A DNA stretch of 64,000 nt from Bolinopsis microptera. Lineage: Eukaryota; Ctenophora; Tentaculata; Lobata; Bolinopsidae. The position numbers were made by a program, and so were the translations under genes. The notes beneath the pieces are model-generated. The model did no database searches. It worked only from the letters and a program-made list of their open reading frames with translations, and had not been told where the DNA came from. Each line of letters opens with the position of its first letter. Within the stretch, counting starts at the first letter, position 1. Positions 30,440 through 40,776 of the stretch are shown here, one piece after another. Where the stretch lies: NCBI RefSeq assembly GCF_026151205.1, contig NC_087074.1:16319962-16383961 (forward strand), written 5' to 3'.

Positions 30440-31740
30440 GATTGAATAACGAAGATAAATTTAGTTCGCGATAATTAATAAAATAGTTGTGGAGGTATTT
30501 CAGATTTCCATATTTATCACCGTACCCCTGGGGCCTGGACACGAGCAGGTACTCTGACGCAGGTATTCACGCAAATTCCGAAAATTTCGCAACACTGGCC
30601 ACTGTTTGTTAGGTGTGGTCGGAACACCTACAAAACAGTGTTTTATAGATTTAGTTATTGTTAAATTTCAATAAAATCAGAAATAAAAATATTTCAGCAA
30701 AAATAATGCTATGTAATGCTATGTAGTGCTATGTAATGCTATGTAATGCTATGTAATGCTATGTAATGCTATGTAATGCTATTTAATGCTATTTAATGCT
30801 ATGTAATGCTATGTAAATGTAATGCTATGTAAATGTAATGCTATGTAATGCTATGTAATGCTATGTAATGTTATGTAATGCTATGTAATGCTATATAATG
30901 CTATGTAATGCTACCGCCTCAGTCTAGTTCTAATGGTGTGTAAGATTGACGCGATTGACGTGATCACGTCGCGCCGCACAAATTAATTTGAGCCGGTTAT
31001 CATCACAACAATATTACGGGTGTGATTATCGTGCCGACGACACTAACTCTAAGTCCTACAAACATTGGCAAGTATCGCGAAATTTTATGCGTCAATACCT
31101 GGGTGCTTGCGGCTTATCATGTGCCGATTTTAAATGACTTGATCCAGAAAAAGAAGTATTTGATTGGAATTGTCGCTGCAGAAACTTTCAAAAAAGTATA
31201 AAGTAAGATTATTTGAGCGCATATAACATACGTACTTTTGTTTCAACATACTTACTCTAAAATTAAATAGCTCCACAATGTGACAATGTATCATGACAAA
31301 TCAATATTATTTGTATAAAGCCCCTTCTCCACTACCTGCTAAACTTATCTAAATAAGACAACGAAATTGTGTTTACCTGAGACTCTTAATTAATTGAACT
31401 GCTTCAAATAAACATATATTTGAAGTCACTATTGTGACGGTACATTAGAACTAGACAGAAACAAAGTGTGAAGGGCCTGAAGGGTCTTTTCCGAAAAAAT
31501 ATTACTCTTTTTTTCTTAAAAAAAAGAAAAAGAGAGGCTGGGCCTGGGTGGCCCTCGAGAGGATAGCATGTGGATGCTTTGCCTACCTCTGGGGTATGGC
31601 AGTCCTATGGGAGGATGCGGGGGGAATCAGAATGTGTAATGTAGAATGATGGTAAGTGTTGTAAGATGTGTCGTGCATGAACGCTTAATTGGCAGCTGGG
31701 TGTGGAAGAGAAAGGTGAACTAAAACGATGTGTGAGTAGT
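30440..31740. other. interval without a supported gene
   Basis: Apart from the 10-bp minisatellite it holds no gene. A cysteine-containing open stretch at about 30528-30628 (minus) was tested as an upstream exon of the LDLa-GPCR but does not join in phase. T/A homopolymer runs and GC-rich low-complexity sequence lie near 31500-31620. Confidence 0.4.
30704..30913. repeat. 10-bp minisatellite AATGCTATGT
   Basis: About 20 copies of AATGCTATGT with a few variants (TATTT, an AATGTAATGC insertion pair, GTTATGT). It lies about 270 bp upstream of the first supported exon of the LDLa-GPCR gene, so it may be intronic. Confidence 0.9.
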
Positions 31741-31750
31741 CGCTATGTCA

Positions 31751-32140
31751 CACCAGTCTAGTCCAGCTCCTTTCGTACAATTAAGCGTTTGGTGCGGTTT
31801 GCGAAGTTGACAATAGTGGAGATGTGTTGGTTGTCGAATATTTCATTGACGGAGAGGTAATAGTCCTGGAAGTATTGACCTCTTATTTGGGCAATAGCCG
31901 AACACTGTCCTAGAAAGTGTGAGAAAGTCTCCTCTCCGTCGCCGCACATAGGACAAGTACTGGTGCTTGATTTTGCGAATGGTATGGAGGTGTTTGTTTA
32001 AGCCACAATATCCCGTGATGAGGTGCACTACAATTCTGTAATTTTGTCTGTTGTTGCTGAGTGTAGTGTTAAGATTTTTGATGATGTTGATGTGTTTGTG
32101 ACCGAGTGTCAGTTTGGTGTGTCTGGACTCATGGGACCAT
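31751..32140 (-). pseudogene. frameshifted LINE C-terminus with zinc knuckle
   Basis: The minus-strand frame reads LGHKHINIIKNLNTTL, NNRQNYRIVVHLITGYCGLN, KHLHTIRKIKHQ. After a frameshift near 31968 it continues TCPMCGDGEETFSHFLGQC, SAIAQIRGQYF and ends VRKELD stop. HLITGYCGLN...CPMCGDGEET...H-x4-C is the usual tail of Jockey/R1-like LINE ORF2 proteins. No RT remains upstream. Confidence 0.7.
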
Positions 32141-32729
32141 CAGTTAACCAGGTTTCTTGATTCAGTCTGGTGACTTTGTCGTCGATCAGGCGTTTGATGT
32201 AAGATTGTGGAATTGCGCACTTCAAAGTGGATTCACTGGTTGTGCCAGTCACAAATATTACTTTTGCTTAAACTAATAAACACATTACAATAACAATATC
32301 TTAAAACTATTTAAAGTTCAAGTGCAAATTTCAAATTAAGTGTAAAACACATTTTGTGTATACTATATAAATATTGAGAAGCAAAGAAGCTCACCTATGT
32401 CCAGTATTTCGTGGGTCAGATGAAACAGCCAACACATGAGAGCACCAGCAAGTAGATTCATCAAGCTAAGATAGAAGATATGTAGAATGAAATCATGTAA
32501 TATATGCATTTTTTATCGGTAATCTTTTGAACAGAAAATAAACGAAAATTACCGTGACACCTTTTTGGTTCGATAATTTGCCGTTTGGTTATCTTATTCT
32601 TACTCTAGGCGGTATTGGAGGGACCCATAGGGTTCTTCATTTTCCTGGAAAACAATTTGGACTATAATCATTGGAAGGGTGTTTCAACGATTTCACAGCA
32701 TACTTTTATCAAAACCTAACAAATAGGTA
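32140..32729. other. gene-free interval
   Basis: AT-rich sequence between the LINE tail and the SINE. The first 60 bp may still be decayed LINE. Nothing else was recognised. Confidence 0.4.
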
Positions 32730-32739
32730 GACTTAGAGT

Positions 32740-33007
32740 ACAACATACAACAAGATACAAGGGCAGGTCTCCCCCGAACGTTGGGATGGCGTGAGGTTCT
32801 TATCTCCTTTTCAGTAACCCTAAGCCACTCTGTGCCGAGGCACTATACTAGCTGTAGGGGGGTTAGTCCTACGAGCCAGAGAGTGTGTATCACCAGCCGA
32901 AGCTGTGCCAAATCACAGCTTGGTAACTGGCCGACTTGCATTCGACCGGATTTGATCCCGGGTCTTCTGCTTGGGAGGCAATAGTGTTACCACTACACCA
33001 CCCGGCC
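32740..33007 (-). mobile_element. tRNA-derived SINE with target-site duplication
   Basis: On the minus strand the head reads GGCCGGGTGGTGTAGTGGTA (A box), a CCTCCCAAGC anticodon-like loop (CCC, so tRNA-Gly-like) and GGGATCAAATCCGG (B box). A roughly 190-bp unrelated body follows, with GTGATACACACTCTCTGGCT. The tail is a TTGTATCTTGTTGTATGTTG simple repeat. GACTTAGAGT flanks both sides (32730-32739 and 33008-33017), a clear target-site duplication. Confidence 0.88.
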
Positions 33008-33078
33008 GACTTAGAGTGGACTATGATAATTATAATGTCTCATTCTTCCGAAAAATTCTGAAAAATATCTTCCGGAAG

Positions 33079-33330
33079 ATATAGAGTGGAGATGTAGAGT
33101 GGAGATGTAGAGTGGAGATGTAGAGTGGAGATACAGAGTGGAGATGTAGATTGGAGATGTAGAGTGGAGATGTAGAGTGGAGATGTAGAGTGGAGATGTA
33201 GAGTGGAGATGTAAAGTGGAGATGTAGAGTGGAGATGTAAAGTGGAGATGTAAAGTGGAGATGTAAAGTGGAGATGTAGAGTGGAGATGTAAAGTGGAGA
33301 TGTAGATTGGAGATGTAGAGTGGAGATGTA
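33079..33330. repeat. 13-bp minisatellite GTAGAGTGGAGAT
   Basis: About 20 copies of GTAGAGTGGAGAT with GTAAAGTGGAGAT and GTAGATTGGAGAT variants. The same unit flanks the 7-bp array at 43155-44290. It runs directly into a different 18-bp repeat. Confidence 0.9.
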
Positions 33331-33640
33331 AAGCTGTGTGATACTTTAAAGCTGTGTGCTACTTTAAAGCTGTGTGCTACTTTAAGGCCATGTGCTACTT
33401 CAAATCTATGTGCTACTTTAAAGCTGTTTGCTACTTTAAAGCTGTGTGCTACTTTAAAGCCATGTGCTACTTTAAAGCTGTGTGCTACTTTAAAGCTGTG
33501 TGCTACTTTAAAGCTGTGTGTTACTTTAAAACTGTGTGCTACTTTAAAGCTGTGTGCTACTTTAAAGATGTGTGCTACTTTAAAGCTGTGTGCTACTTTA
33601 AAGCTGTGTGCTACTTTAAAGCTATGTACTACTTTATTCA
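33331..33640. repeat. 18-bp minisatellite TTTAAAGCTGTGTGCTAC
   Basis: About 17 copies of TTTAAAGCTGTGTGCTAC with point variants. 18 bp is six codons, which explains the long repetitive open frames on both strands (CYFKAV and HSFKVA units). No coding role is supported. Confidence 0.9.
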
Positions 33641-33854
33641 ATGCACGCTTAGAACTCACAAGATCTCAAATGCAGTTTGATAACTGATACAAATTATATC
33701 AGGTGTCTTATATCGACAGGTTATTAAAAAAATGCTCTGTAACGATTTATTCTATTGAAACTGACAGTTGCAATCTCACGCGGTTCGCATTTGATAGATA
33801 AGTTAAGCATTGAGCTCCGACGAAGATGAGTTCTGTTGTGTGCAAACTTATTTA

Positions 33855-34141
33855 TTAGTGTATGTACTAAGAGCGTCAACTTGCGGGTGAACATTTTGTG
33901 TCTCAAAACCCAACATATTATACATCATTGGAAAGGTCTCATTGAGTAGAGTCGTTTGGTACCAAGTTTTGGGGAAATGGCTGCTCCTAGCGAAAGTTAT
34001 AGCCCGTCAAAGTCCCAAAATTGTCACTTCAGAAAATTGGGCGGGACATCGTGTTCTTAAACTTTTTGACAAATTTTTTTAACAGCATATTGTTTATCAC
34101 AGTTTTTTACACAAGATTTGCTGTATGCCGTAATTTTTAAT
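33855..34141 (+). repeat. left copy of a long inverted repeat
   Basis: About 290 bp matching the complement of 40318-40605 with scattered differences. Shared words include GCGTCAACTTGCGGGTGAAC, TTGGAAAGGTCTCATTGAGT, GGCTGCTCCTAGCG, GGGCGGGACATCGTGTTCTT and GATTTGCTGTATGCCGTAAT. It could be one end of a 6.75-kb element or one of two independent repeat copies. Confidence 0.75.
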
Positions 34142-34370
34142 CCATTATTAGAGTCACAATCAATTTATTTTGTCAACAGAGTTTGAAATACTTGAAGAGA
34201 CAATTGATATTCCGCGTGGTTCGCGGCGCGCTTCTTTGTCTACAAATTGTTAAATTGCGCGTTACAATTCCGAGTAACGTAGCAGAAGACGTTTCCCTGA
34301 ATTTTGTTGGGGATTTTGTAGGGGATTTGACACGGATTTCAAATCCCCTAAAAATAGTTTCGAATTGTCC

Positions 34371-34860
34371 CTGGGAGTGGCCTGAGTGGGTCAAGACGTC
34401 GAAAATTAGTTTCTCTGGTTGTTGGGGTCAGGTACTTCCTATCTAACCACCAAATCATGTTCCAAATACCCCGGAACATAAATCTCCTACAGGGGTAAAG
34501 ATTCTCATTCTTGATTTGACCTGGATTTCAGTAATTTTGGGGTGGGCGAGGCCCCTGGGAGTGGCCTGAGTGAGTCAAGATGTCGAAACTCGGTCTTTCT
34601 GATGGTTTGGGACAGGTAATAACTATTAAACATCCTAAACATGTTCCAAATACCCCGGAACATAAATCCCATACAAGGGTAAAGATTCTCATTCTTGATT
34701 TGACCTGGATTTCAGTAATTTTGGGGTGGGCGTGGCCCCTGGGAGTGGCCTGAGTGGGTCAAGATGTCGAAACTCGGTTTTTCTAATTGTTAGGGACAAG
34801 TACTAACCATTAAACCACCTGAAAATGTTCCAAATACCAGGGAACTCATACAAGTGTGAA
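34371..34860 (+). repeat. 185-bp tandem repeat, about 2.6 copies
   Basis: CTGGGAGTGGCCTGAGTG recurs at about 34371, 34555 and 34740. Between them are matching blocks (ATGTTCCAAATACCCCGGAA, AAAGATTCTCATTCTTGATT, TTTGGGGTGGGCGxGGCCCC). It lies inside the region bounded by the long inverted repeats. Confidence 0.8.
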
Positions 34861-34869
34861 ATCCCCTAC

Positions 34870-36820
34870 ACAAATCAAGGAAACGTGCTCTCCCGAGCAG
34901 CGCACGAACAATGCCAGAGTGCATTCTCGGTTTTTGTGTCGAATGTGAATCTAACTTATTCTGAAACTAGTTATTAACAACTATAATTGGAATTAATTGT
35001 AGAGAGTTCAGCTAGTAATTAGCCACGTCACTAATTACTTAATAAACCAATACATAAATTAATGAAATGGTGGCCTGGTGCCCCCATTTATGGCCTGCTT
35101 GCTCCCAACTGTATCTAGAACCGTTTGTTAATAGAACGAGATCAGGTTATATCTTAAATCTTTATGGTATGCAACTAGTATGCTGAAGTACACCCAAACA
35201 TGCGAGGAGTTTATTGAACATTTAAAGCATTAAAGACTATTGCTGTAATGCTGTCTGTATCCCTAATAGTGAGTATTAAAATATAGATTATAGGTATCTA
35301 CCATTTCACAAGTCTTAGTTCCCGAATTTGTTCTGACATCGAGTGAATCGTAATTGTAATCAGTACAATACAAGATGAATTTAGCATCATTTTAGTTTGA
35401 TTTCTGTTGCCGGTCTAGAAGATGTTCGTGATATTGCGCATAATTGATCGAAGTATAATGGTTGATTCCATCGTATGTGGTGCATACCTTACAAGACATA
35501 TTTATGTAGATCATAATTAGCGGGGATCGAAATTATGGGGGAACGAAAATATGGGGATTTTTTTCAGAAATTCAGTAATTCAGTACGAAATTTCAGAAAT
35601 TCAGTACGAAAATATGGGGATTTTTTCCCATTTTTTCCAAAATCCCCGAATTTCGTACCATATAAATATGTCTCGACCTTTATTTTACTCTAAAGACATA
35701 CTAGAAAATCCGTTGTCACAGGGAGGAAGCTAGAAATCAATTTTTATCGTATCATAAAATTTAAATCACAACCGAAGATACATGCTATTATTTCGTAGAA
35801 CACTCTAAACTCAACAGTAAATGATCGAAATTTAGCTCCAAATTCTTAACACGTGCACGTGCAAGTCTCCGCCTGCTTTACTATGCACGGGAGTGGTTGT
35901 ACACACAAACAGAAATCAAATACATTACATATCGTGTAGTTATTGACTACTGATAACACATTCATAAATATGGCGAAATATCAAATATTATCAAAAATTT
36001 AAAACTTGTAAATTTGTCAAATTCATTAATTAGTCTCAACTGATATATAAAATAAAGTAAAACATCGCAGCAATAAATATAAGATGAAGACATTGACAGC
36101 TCTAATAATAGATCAGAAAAAGAAAAATGGCGTTATTTAATAAAAATCGAATCGAATAACTTAAACTACAGGTGCTAGGGCCCTTGTAAACAATCGTAAT
36201 ATCCTGTGAATTAAATCGATTGATTCTAATTGGTGTTCATCACTGATTAGAGGCAACAAAAGGATAAGCTAGTCAGCAGTAAATAGCAATGCATCAGTCA
36301 GCGAACGCCATCGATCGTAATGTGTCTTGCTCCAAGCTTTTAACACCTGAAATTATATGTTTTGAATAACAATTACACTTAAACAAAATAACGGAACTCA
36401 AAAAGCTATTACGTTACAATATCTTAATAAAATTCTGGGTAACTAATTTAATTAAAACCATACCAACATTGAACCTACGTCTTACAATGAGCGCTATAAT
36501 TTTTAGAACATAACAGCTGATAACCACCTATAACAAGCATGAAGCACGTGATTAAAACCCCCGATTAGGGTCGGGCAATCTATCGCTACTACTGGTACCA
36601 CTACCACTACCAGGTATGAGCGTAAGCTGCGTAACAAACTTAAGATGAAACGATTGATCTCTATGTAGCACTCTGCACTATATTATATGTATACGTATCA
36701 CTATTTTGCCTAGTATTACTGATAAGATGGTGATAGAAAGTAAGCACTTATTTTCTAAATAAAATGGTATTTACTTTAAATATCAGGATGGCAATTACTA
36801 GCCTGGGCTGATCTTCGTGA
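34870..36820. other. gene-free interval
   Basis: AT-rich sequence with no supported gene. It holds the third copy of the CACGTG-bearing repeat (about 35735-35885) and a local direct duplication of TTCAGTACGAAATTTCAGAA-like words near 35565-35620. Confidence 0.45.
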
Positions 36821-36828
36821 TAATATAT

Positions 36829-37600
36829 ACAGTAAAACCCCGACTTACAGTACAGTTTGGGGAAAGATAAATAGTGCGGTAAATCAGAGTTTTCACTTTT
36901 TGGTCCCCTTGGCCGTCGGATCACATGGTTTCTCTCCGCACAGAATTGGTTCCCAATTAGTGGTCATGGACTATGGTTCACAAGTACTCAAGTGAGGGGT
37001 ACTAAAACTGTGTAGGTTCAATGCTATACAGTACGCTCTTTGACCAACATCAGAAACAAAACATTATTTACCGCCCCTTCTGTCACCAAGGATCGACCGG
37101 GACTGCTTTTTTGGCCGGGACTGGAAAGGAGTGCCGGAACCAGGTATACGCCGGGACCGGGATTCAGCCAGATTTGGGACCGGGATCATAGCTAAGAAAA
37201 CCAGCACTTAACACTTACACTAAAATCTGGTATCCGCAACTGATAAAAAGCACAAGCACAGCTTACCCAACAAATTGGCACTTGACTCTGACAGTGTTTT
37301 GTTTATTAATTGGTAAATAATTTTGCTTTAAACTTCAGTTTTTCAAAAAATCCGGGATTAAACCGGGATCCCGGTCGAACCTTGTCTATCACTCCCTGTC
37401 ATCTCTTAGCTCTCTGACACCTTATTGCTTAATGCTAAGATCCTAGCTTAACAATACGTAACACACTCATATGGAGTCTTTATTCTAGCTCGACGGTACT
37501 GTAAAACCACTAATTGGGAACCAATTCTATGCGGAGAGAAATCATGTGATCCGACGGGGACTAAAAAGTGAAAACTTTGATTTACTACATTTCTTACATG
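36829..37600. mobile_element. inverted-repeat element, possibly pogo/Tigger-like remnant
   Basis: About 36868-36965 and 37507-37600 are inverted copies (AAGTTTTCACTTTTxxGTCC, GTCGGATCACATGxTTTCTC, GAATTGGTTCCCAATTAGTG). The left end begins TA-CAGTAAAACCCCGACTTA, which resembles pogo/Tigger ends flanked by TA. The centre has GGGACCGGGA-type GC words but no transposase. Confidence 0.5.
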
Positions 37601-38004
37601 TGCATCTCTTATTGCTATAATTCGACGACTTATCTGCTACTTTGTGTCCGGTGCTATACAATTGTGAGTACGTTATGGAAGATGTGTACTTAGACTCTCT
37701 AATGTAGTCAAGTAAACATTTTGACCAGCTTTCAGATGCTTCTAATGATCTTGGTATTTGGGTTGAGGTAATGAAGACAATAAACTTTGATGAAGATAGT
37801 GATATCACATTCGAGAAGTTCAAGAAACCAAACAAGGACGTTCTAGTAAAGCACCTTTTTGATGCGTTTTAGGGTATTGTCTAATATCAGCGTATTCTCC
37901 ACGAATAAAAAGATAGAGGAAATGAAAAGTGAAATCATCAGTGCTCAGAAATCAGCAAAAAATGCAGAGGAAACCCTTCCCCCAGCTCTGTCTCCACTTT
38001 CACG

Positions 38005-38303
38005 GCAGAAAACTTGAAGAAAGTAGTTTGGAATGTTGTAGCTGAAGAAGATCGCAGCAGATTGCAGAAATGTCTTCATTTTTAGTCTCAAGGAGGATAC
38101 AGGAGAGAAACTTGGCGATCAAATTTGTGATGTGTTTGAACAAATTGCAGAAAAGCCACGCTTCGAAGCTGCTCAAATTGGGAATATGTCTGCTGAAAAA
38201 CCCAGAGCTGTCAAAGTATCATTTTGAAACTCTAGCACCGTTCATCAGATACTGATCAAAGCTAAAGAACTCAGACTGTCTCAGTGTTTCAAAAGTAAAT
38301 AAA
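38005..38303 (+). pseudogene. decayed LINE ORF1-like fragment
   Basis: With one frameshift near 38060 and an in-frame TGA at 38225 the plus strand reads AENLKKVVWNVVAEEDRSR, NVFIFSLKEDTGEKLGDQ, VFEQIAEKPRFEAAQIGNMS, RAVKVSF, NSSTVHQILIKAKELRLSQC. This is the pattern of LINE ORF1 proteins in which an RSRNVxIFGL core is followed by EKPR and RPVKV...ILxKAKxLR. A further decayed part probably lies at 37740-37870. Confidence 0.5.
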
Positions 38304-38759
38304 GGTATATATTGTCACTAGTGAGATTGTATAGGGTTGTACACTCCCTCTTTTTCTCTATTGTCACCATAAATTGAGAACGTTTTGAGTTAGGAACTCC
38401 AAAATTTCCAGACACATTTGGACTTGGTTTGATAATTGAAGTGCTTTCCTATAACTTCAAGTTCGTTGTTTACAACTAAGCCGAGTTATGACCATTTTAA
38501 GATCTGGCACGGATACATGATCTGGCACTTAATCTGTGATTTCTTCACTCAATCAATGGCACTTAATCAGTGATTTCGAATGATTTAGTTTCAAATTATC
38601 ATTCAATTAAGTAACTTTTGGTGATCAATCCAGTGATCAAAACCAAATTGCCCAATCTTGCCTAAAAACGATGTTTAAATGTTGCATTGAAAATATCCAC
38701 TTGCTAAAGTCACAATGATAAGAATTGGCTGTAAATAAACTGGTAAGTAGATGAGCATA

Positions 38760-39008
38760 ACAGTGGAGTTCCCACCTACGAGTGGTAAACTGAGAGGTGG
38801 CGCACTTGAGAGGTGGCGCGGTGTATGCAGAGTATGATAATGTCAGCCTTGCGGCGCAGCTGACATTAGCTTTCATTACGTTTGAATTATCGCGTCCACG
38901 GCAAGGCTGACATTATCATACTCTGCATACACCACGACACCTCTCAGGCGCGCCACCTCTCAGGCACGCCACCTCTCAGCCACCACTCGTAGGTGGGAAC
39001 TCCACTGT
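38760..39008. mobile_element. imperfect palindromic fold-back element
   Basis: The ends ACAGTGGAGTTCCCACCTAC and complement lie at 38760 and 39008. A second perfect block (GTATGCAGAGTATGATAATG/complement and GTCAGCCTTGC/complement) is nearer the centre. GAGAGGTGGCGC words are repeated two or three times in each arm, which shifts the centre of symmetry by about 7 bp. No coding capacity. Confidence 0.7.
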
Positions 39009-39009
39009 A

Positions 39010-40317
39010 ATGAACTTAACAGGCATCAACCATCCTTAATGTTAACTATCAATAAACAAGTGTGTTTGTACAACGCAGTTTTAGGTATTTAATGGGTTTT
39101 CATCAGTAATAATTCTTACTTGAAAATTACAGTCAGTTGGTGGTACTGTTAAATAGTTGTAAAATGGTAATGGTAAATAGGACTGTCATTTCTCTCCACA
39201 ATCGCTTGGTAAGAGGTTATCTTTTATTATAAAGGCTGAGCTAAAGCAGTCATAAGTATACTAAGATAAAAAAGGTCACATCAAGCTTGAACAGAGTACT
39301 TACATATTTCAGCCCATAGGATCGGTTGTTAATTATTATATCAGCATACAATAATGTTTGTCAGGAAAGCATTCGTCCCAAAGGAAATTCTGGTTCAGCT
39401 AGAAATAATGATATTTGAAGTTCATATTTTAAATTCAAATATACTTTAATTAGAATAAACAATATACATCAAGTTAGGTCTGTTTCTACACCAGGAAAAT
39501 AGATTAATTGAAAAAAATTGCTTCAAAACCTTCAAATACCTGCATTTCAAGAAATAATAACGAAACAGGTCTTCGAATTCGATATTACAGCTTAACTAAG
39601 ATAATCAAACTAAGTGGGACACACCAGCATTACAAAGCAGCTGTTTTTTGGCAAATGTGATTATAGGCCATTATTGAAGGCAGATATCTAAAGCTTGGAA
39701 TGCGTTTCGGGCATCAAAGAATGTGCACCTGTGTACCAAGGCAATTGCACGATTCGATTGGAAGTACATAATATATTTTTTCTAACACATAATACTGTCC
39801 GTTATTGTTTATACAAGGCTTGAATGGGTTAATTGTAATTTCGGTATGAAGCATGATTGAAATGATCTGATAAAAGTGTAAAACGTTCAAATCCTGTCCA
39901 GAACTAAACGAGTGTAACAAGGGATATAATTTAGCAACATCCTGATCCACTAAGCTATTCTATACTAGAACAAGTTTCTAGTAGTCTTCAGCACATCGCA
40001 GCCAAAACGCAGTAACACTAACTCAGTTATATTAAATACCCTCTCAAGATCATTTAGTAACATCTGCATTACAATGTGCAACAAAACAACTACTATCAAA
40101 CTAAATATACGGTGTGTGCATTGAGGCTCTATGCTAATTGCTATGAGCGGCAACAAAAAGAAATTCGACCGAAAAGTATCAGCGCATATTTGATATGAGA
40201 ATAAAAATGGCGCAACAAAAAATTTGGTTAAATCTCCTTATTGCGATTTCTAACTGCGCGGCGTAGCGCGTACTTTGAAATCCAAATAAAAATTATTTTT
40301 GATTCAAATATCGGAAA
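39010..40317. other. gene-free interval
   Basis: No supported gene; small open frames look random. AT-rich sequence leading into the right copy of the long inverted repeat. Confidence 0.4.
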
Positions 40318-40605
40318 ATAAAATTACGGCATACAGCAAATCTTGTGTAAAAAAATGTGATTAACAATATTCTGTAAAAAAATGTCGTAAAAAAAATTTA
40401 AGAACACGATGTCCCGCCCCATTTTCTAAATTGATCATTTTTGGGACTTTGACGGGTTATAACTTCCGCTAGGAGCAGCCATTTCCCCAAAACTTGTTAC
40501 CATATGACTCTACTCAATGAGACCTTTCCAATGATGTATAATATGTTGGGTTTTGAGACACAAAATGTTCACCCGCAAGTTGACGCTCTTAGTACATACA
40601 CTATA
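40318..40605 (-). repeat. right copy of a long inverted repeat
   Basis: Complement of 33855-34141 with scattered substitutions and small indels. The two copies face each other across about 6.2 kb that holds no transposase. Confidence 0.75.
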
Positions 40606-40776
40606 TGTAAAGGTTTGTAACGTCATACAACTTTGTAATTAAGCTAAGGTCAGGATCGCAGACAACAAGATCGCTTGTCAAACAGAAATAAAAACTCGCT
40701 CCAAGGCTTATACTGACAGGTTCCTTAAATTCATTTATAGATGCATTAATTAGGTACCATTATATTTATATAACGA

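Noticed and set aside
30528-30628. Possible extra upstream exon of the LDLa-GPCR (minus; STCSCPGPRG)
   Set aside because: Flanked by AG and GT, but the frame needed to join the 30321-30437 exon contains a stop, and no domain is recognisable.
32938-33009. Functional tRNA-Gly gene
   Set aside because: The acceptor stem and arms do not pair as a tRNA and the sequence is the head of a SINE with target duplication.
33030-33680. Repetitive open frames on both strands (HSFKVA and CYFKAV units)
   Set aside because: An 18-bp minisatellite has a period divisible by three; nothing suggests translation.
37542-37835. 97-residue minus-strand frame
   Set aside because: Antisense to a decayed LINE-like stretch and partly made of a fold-back arm.
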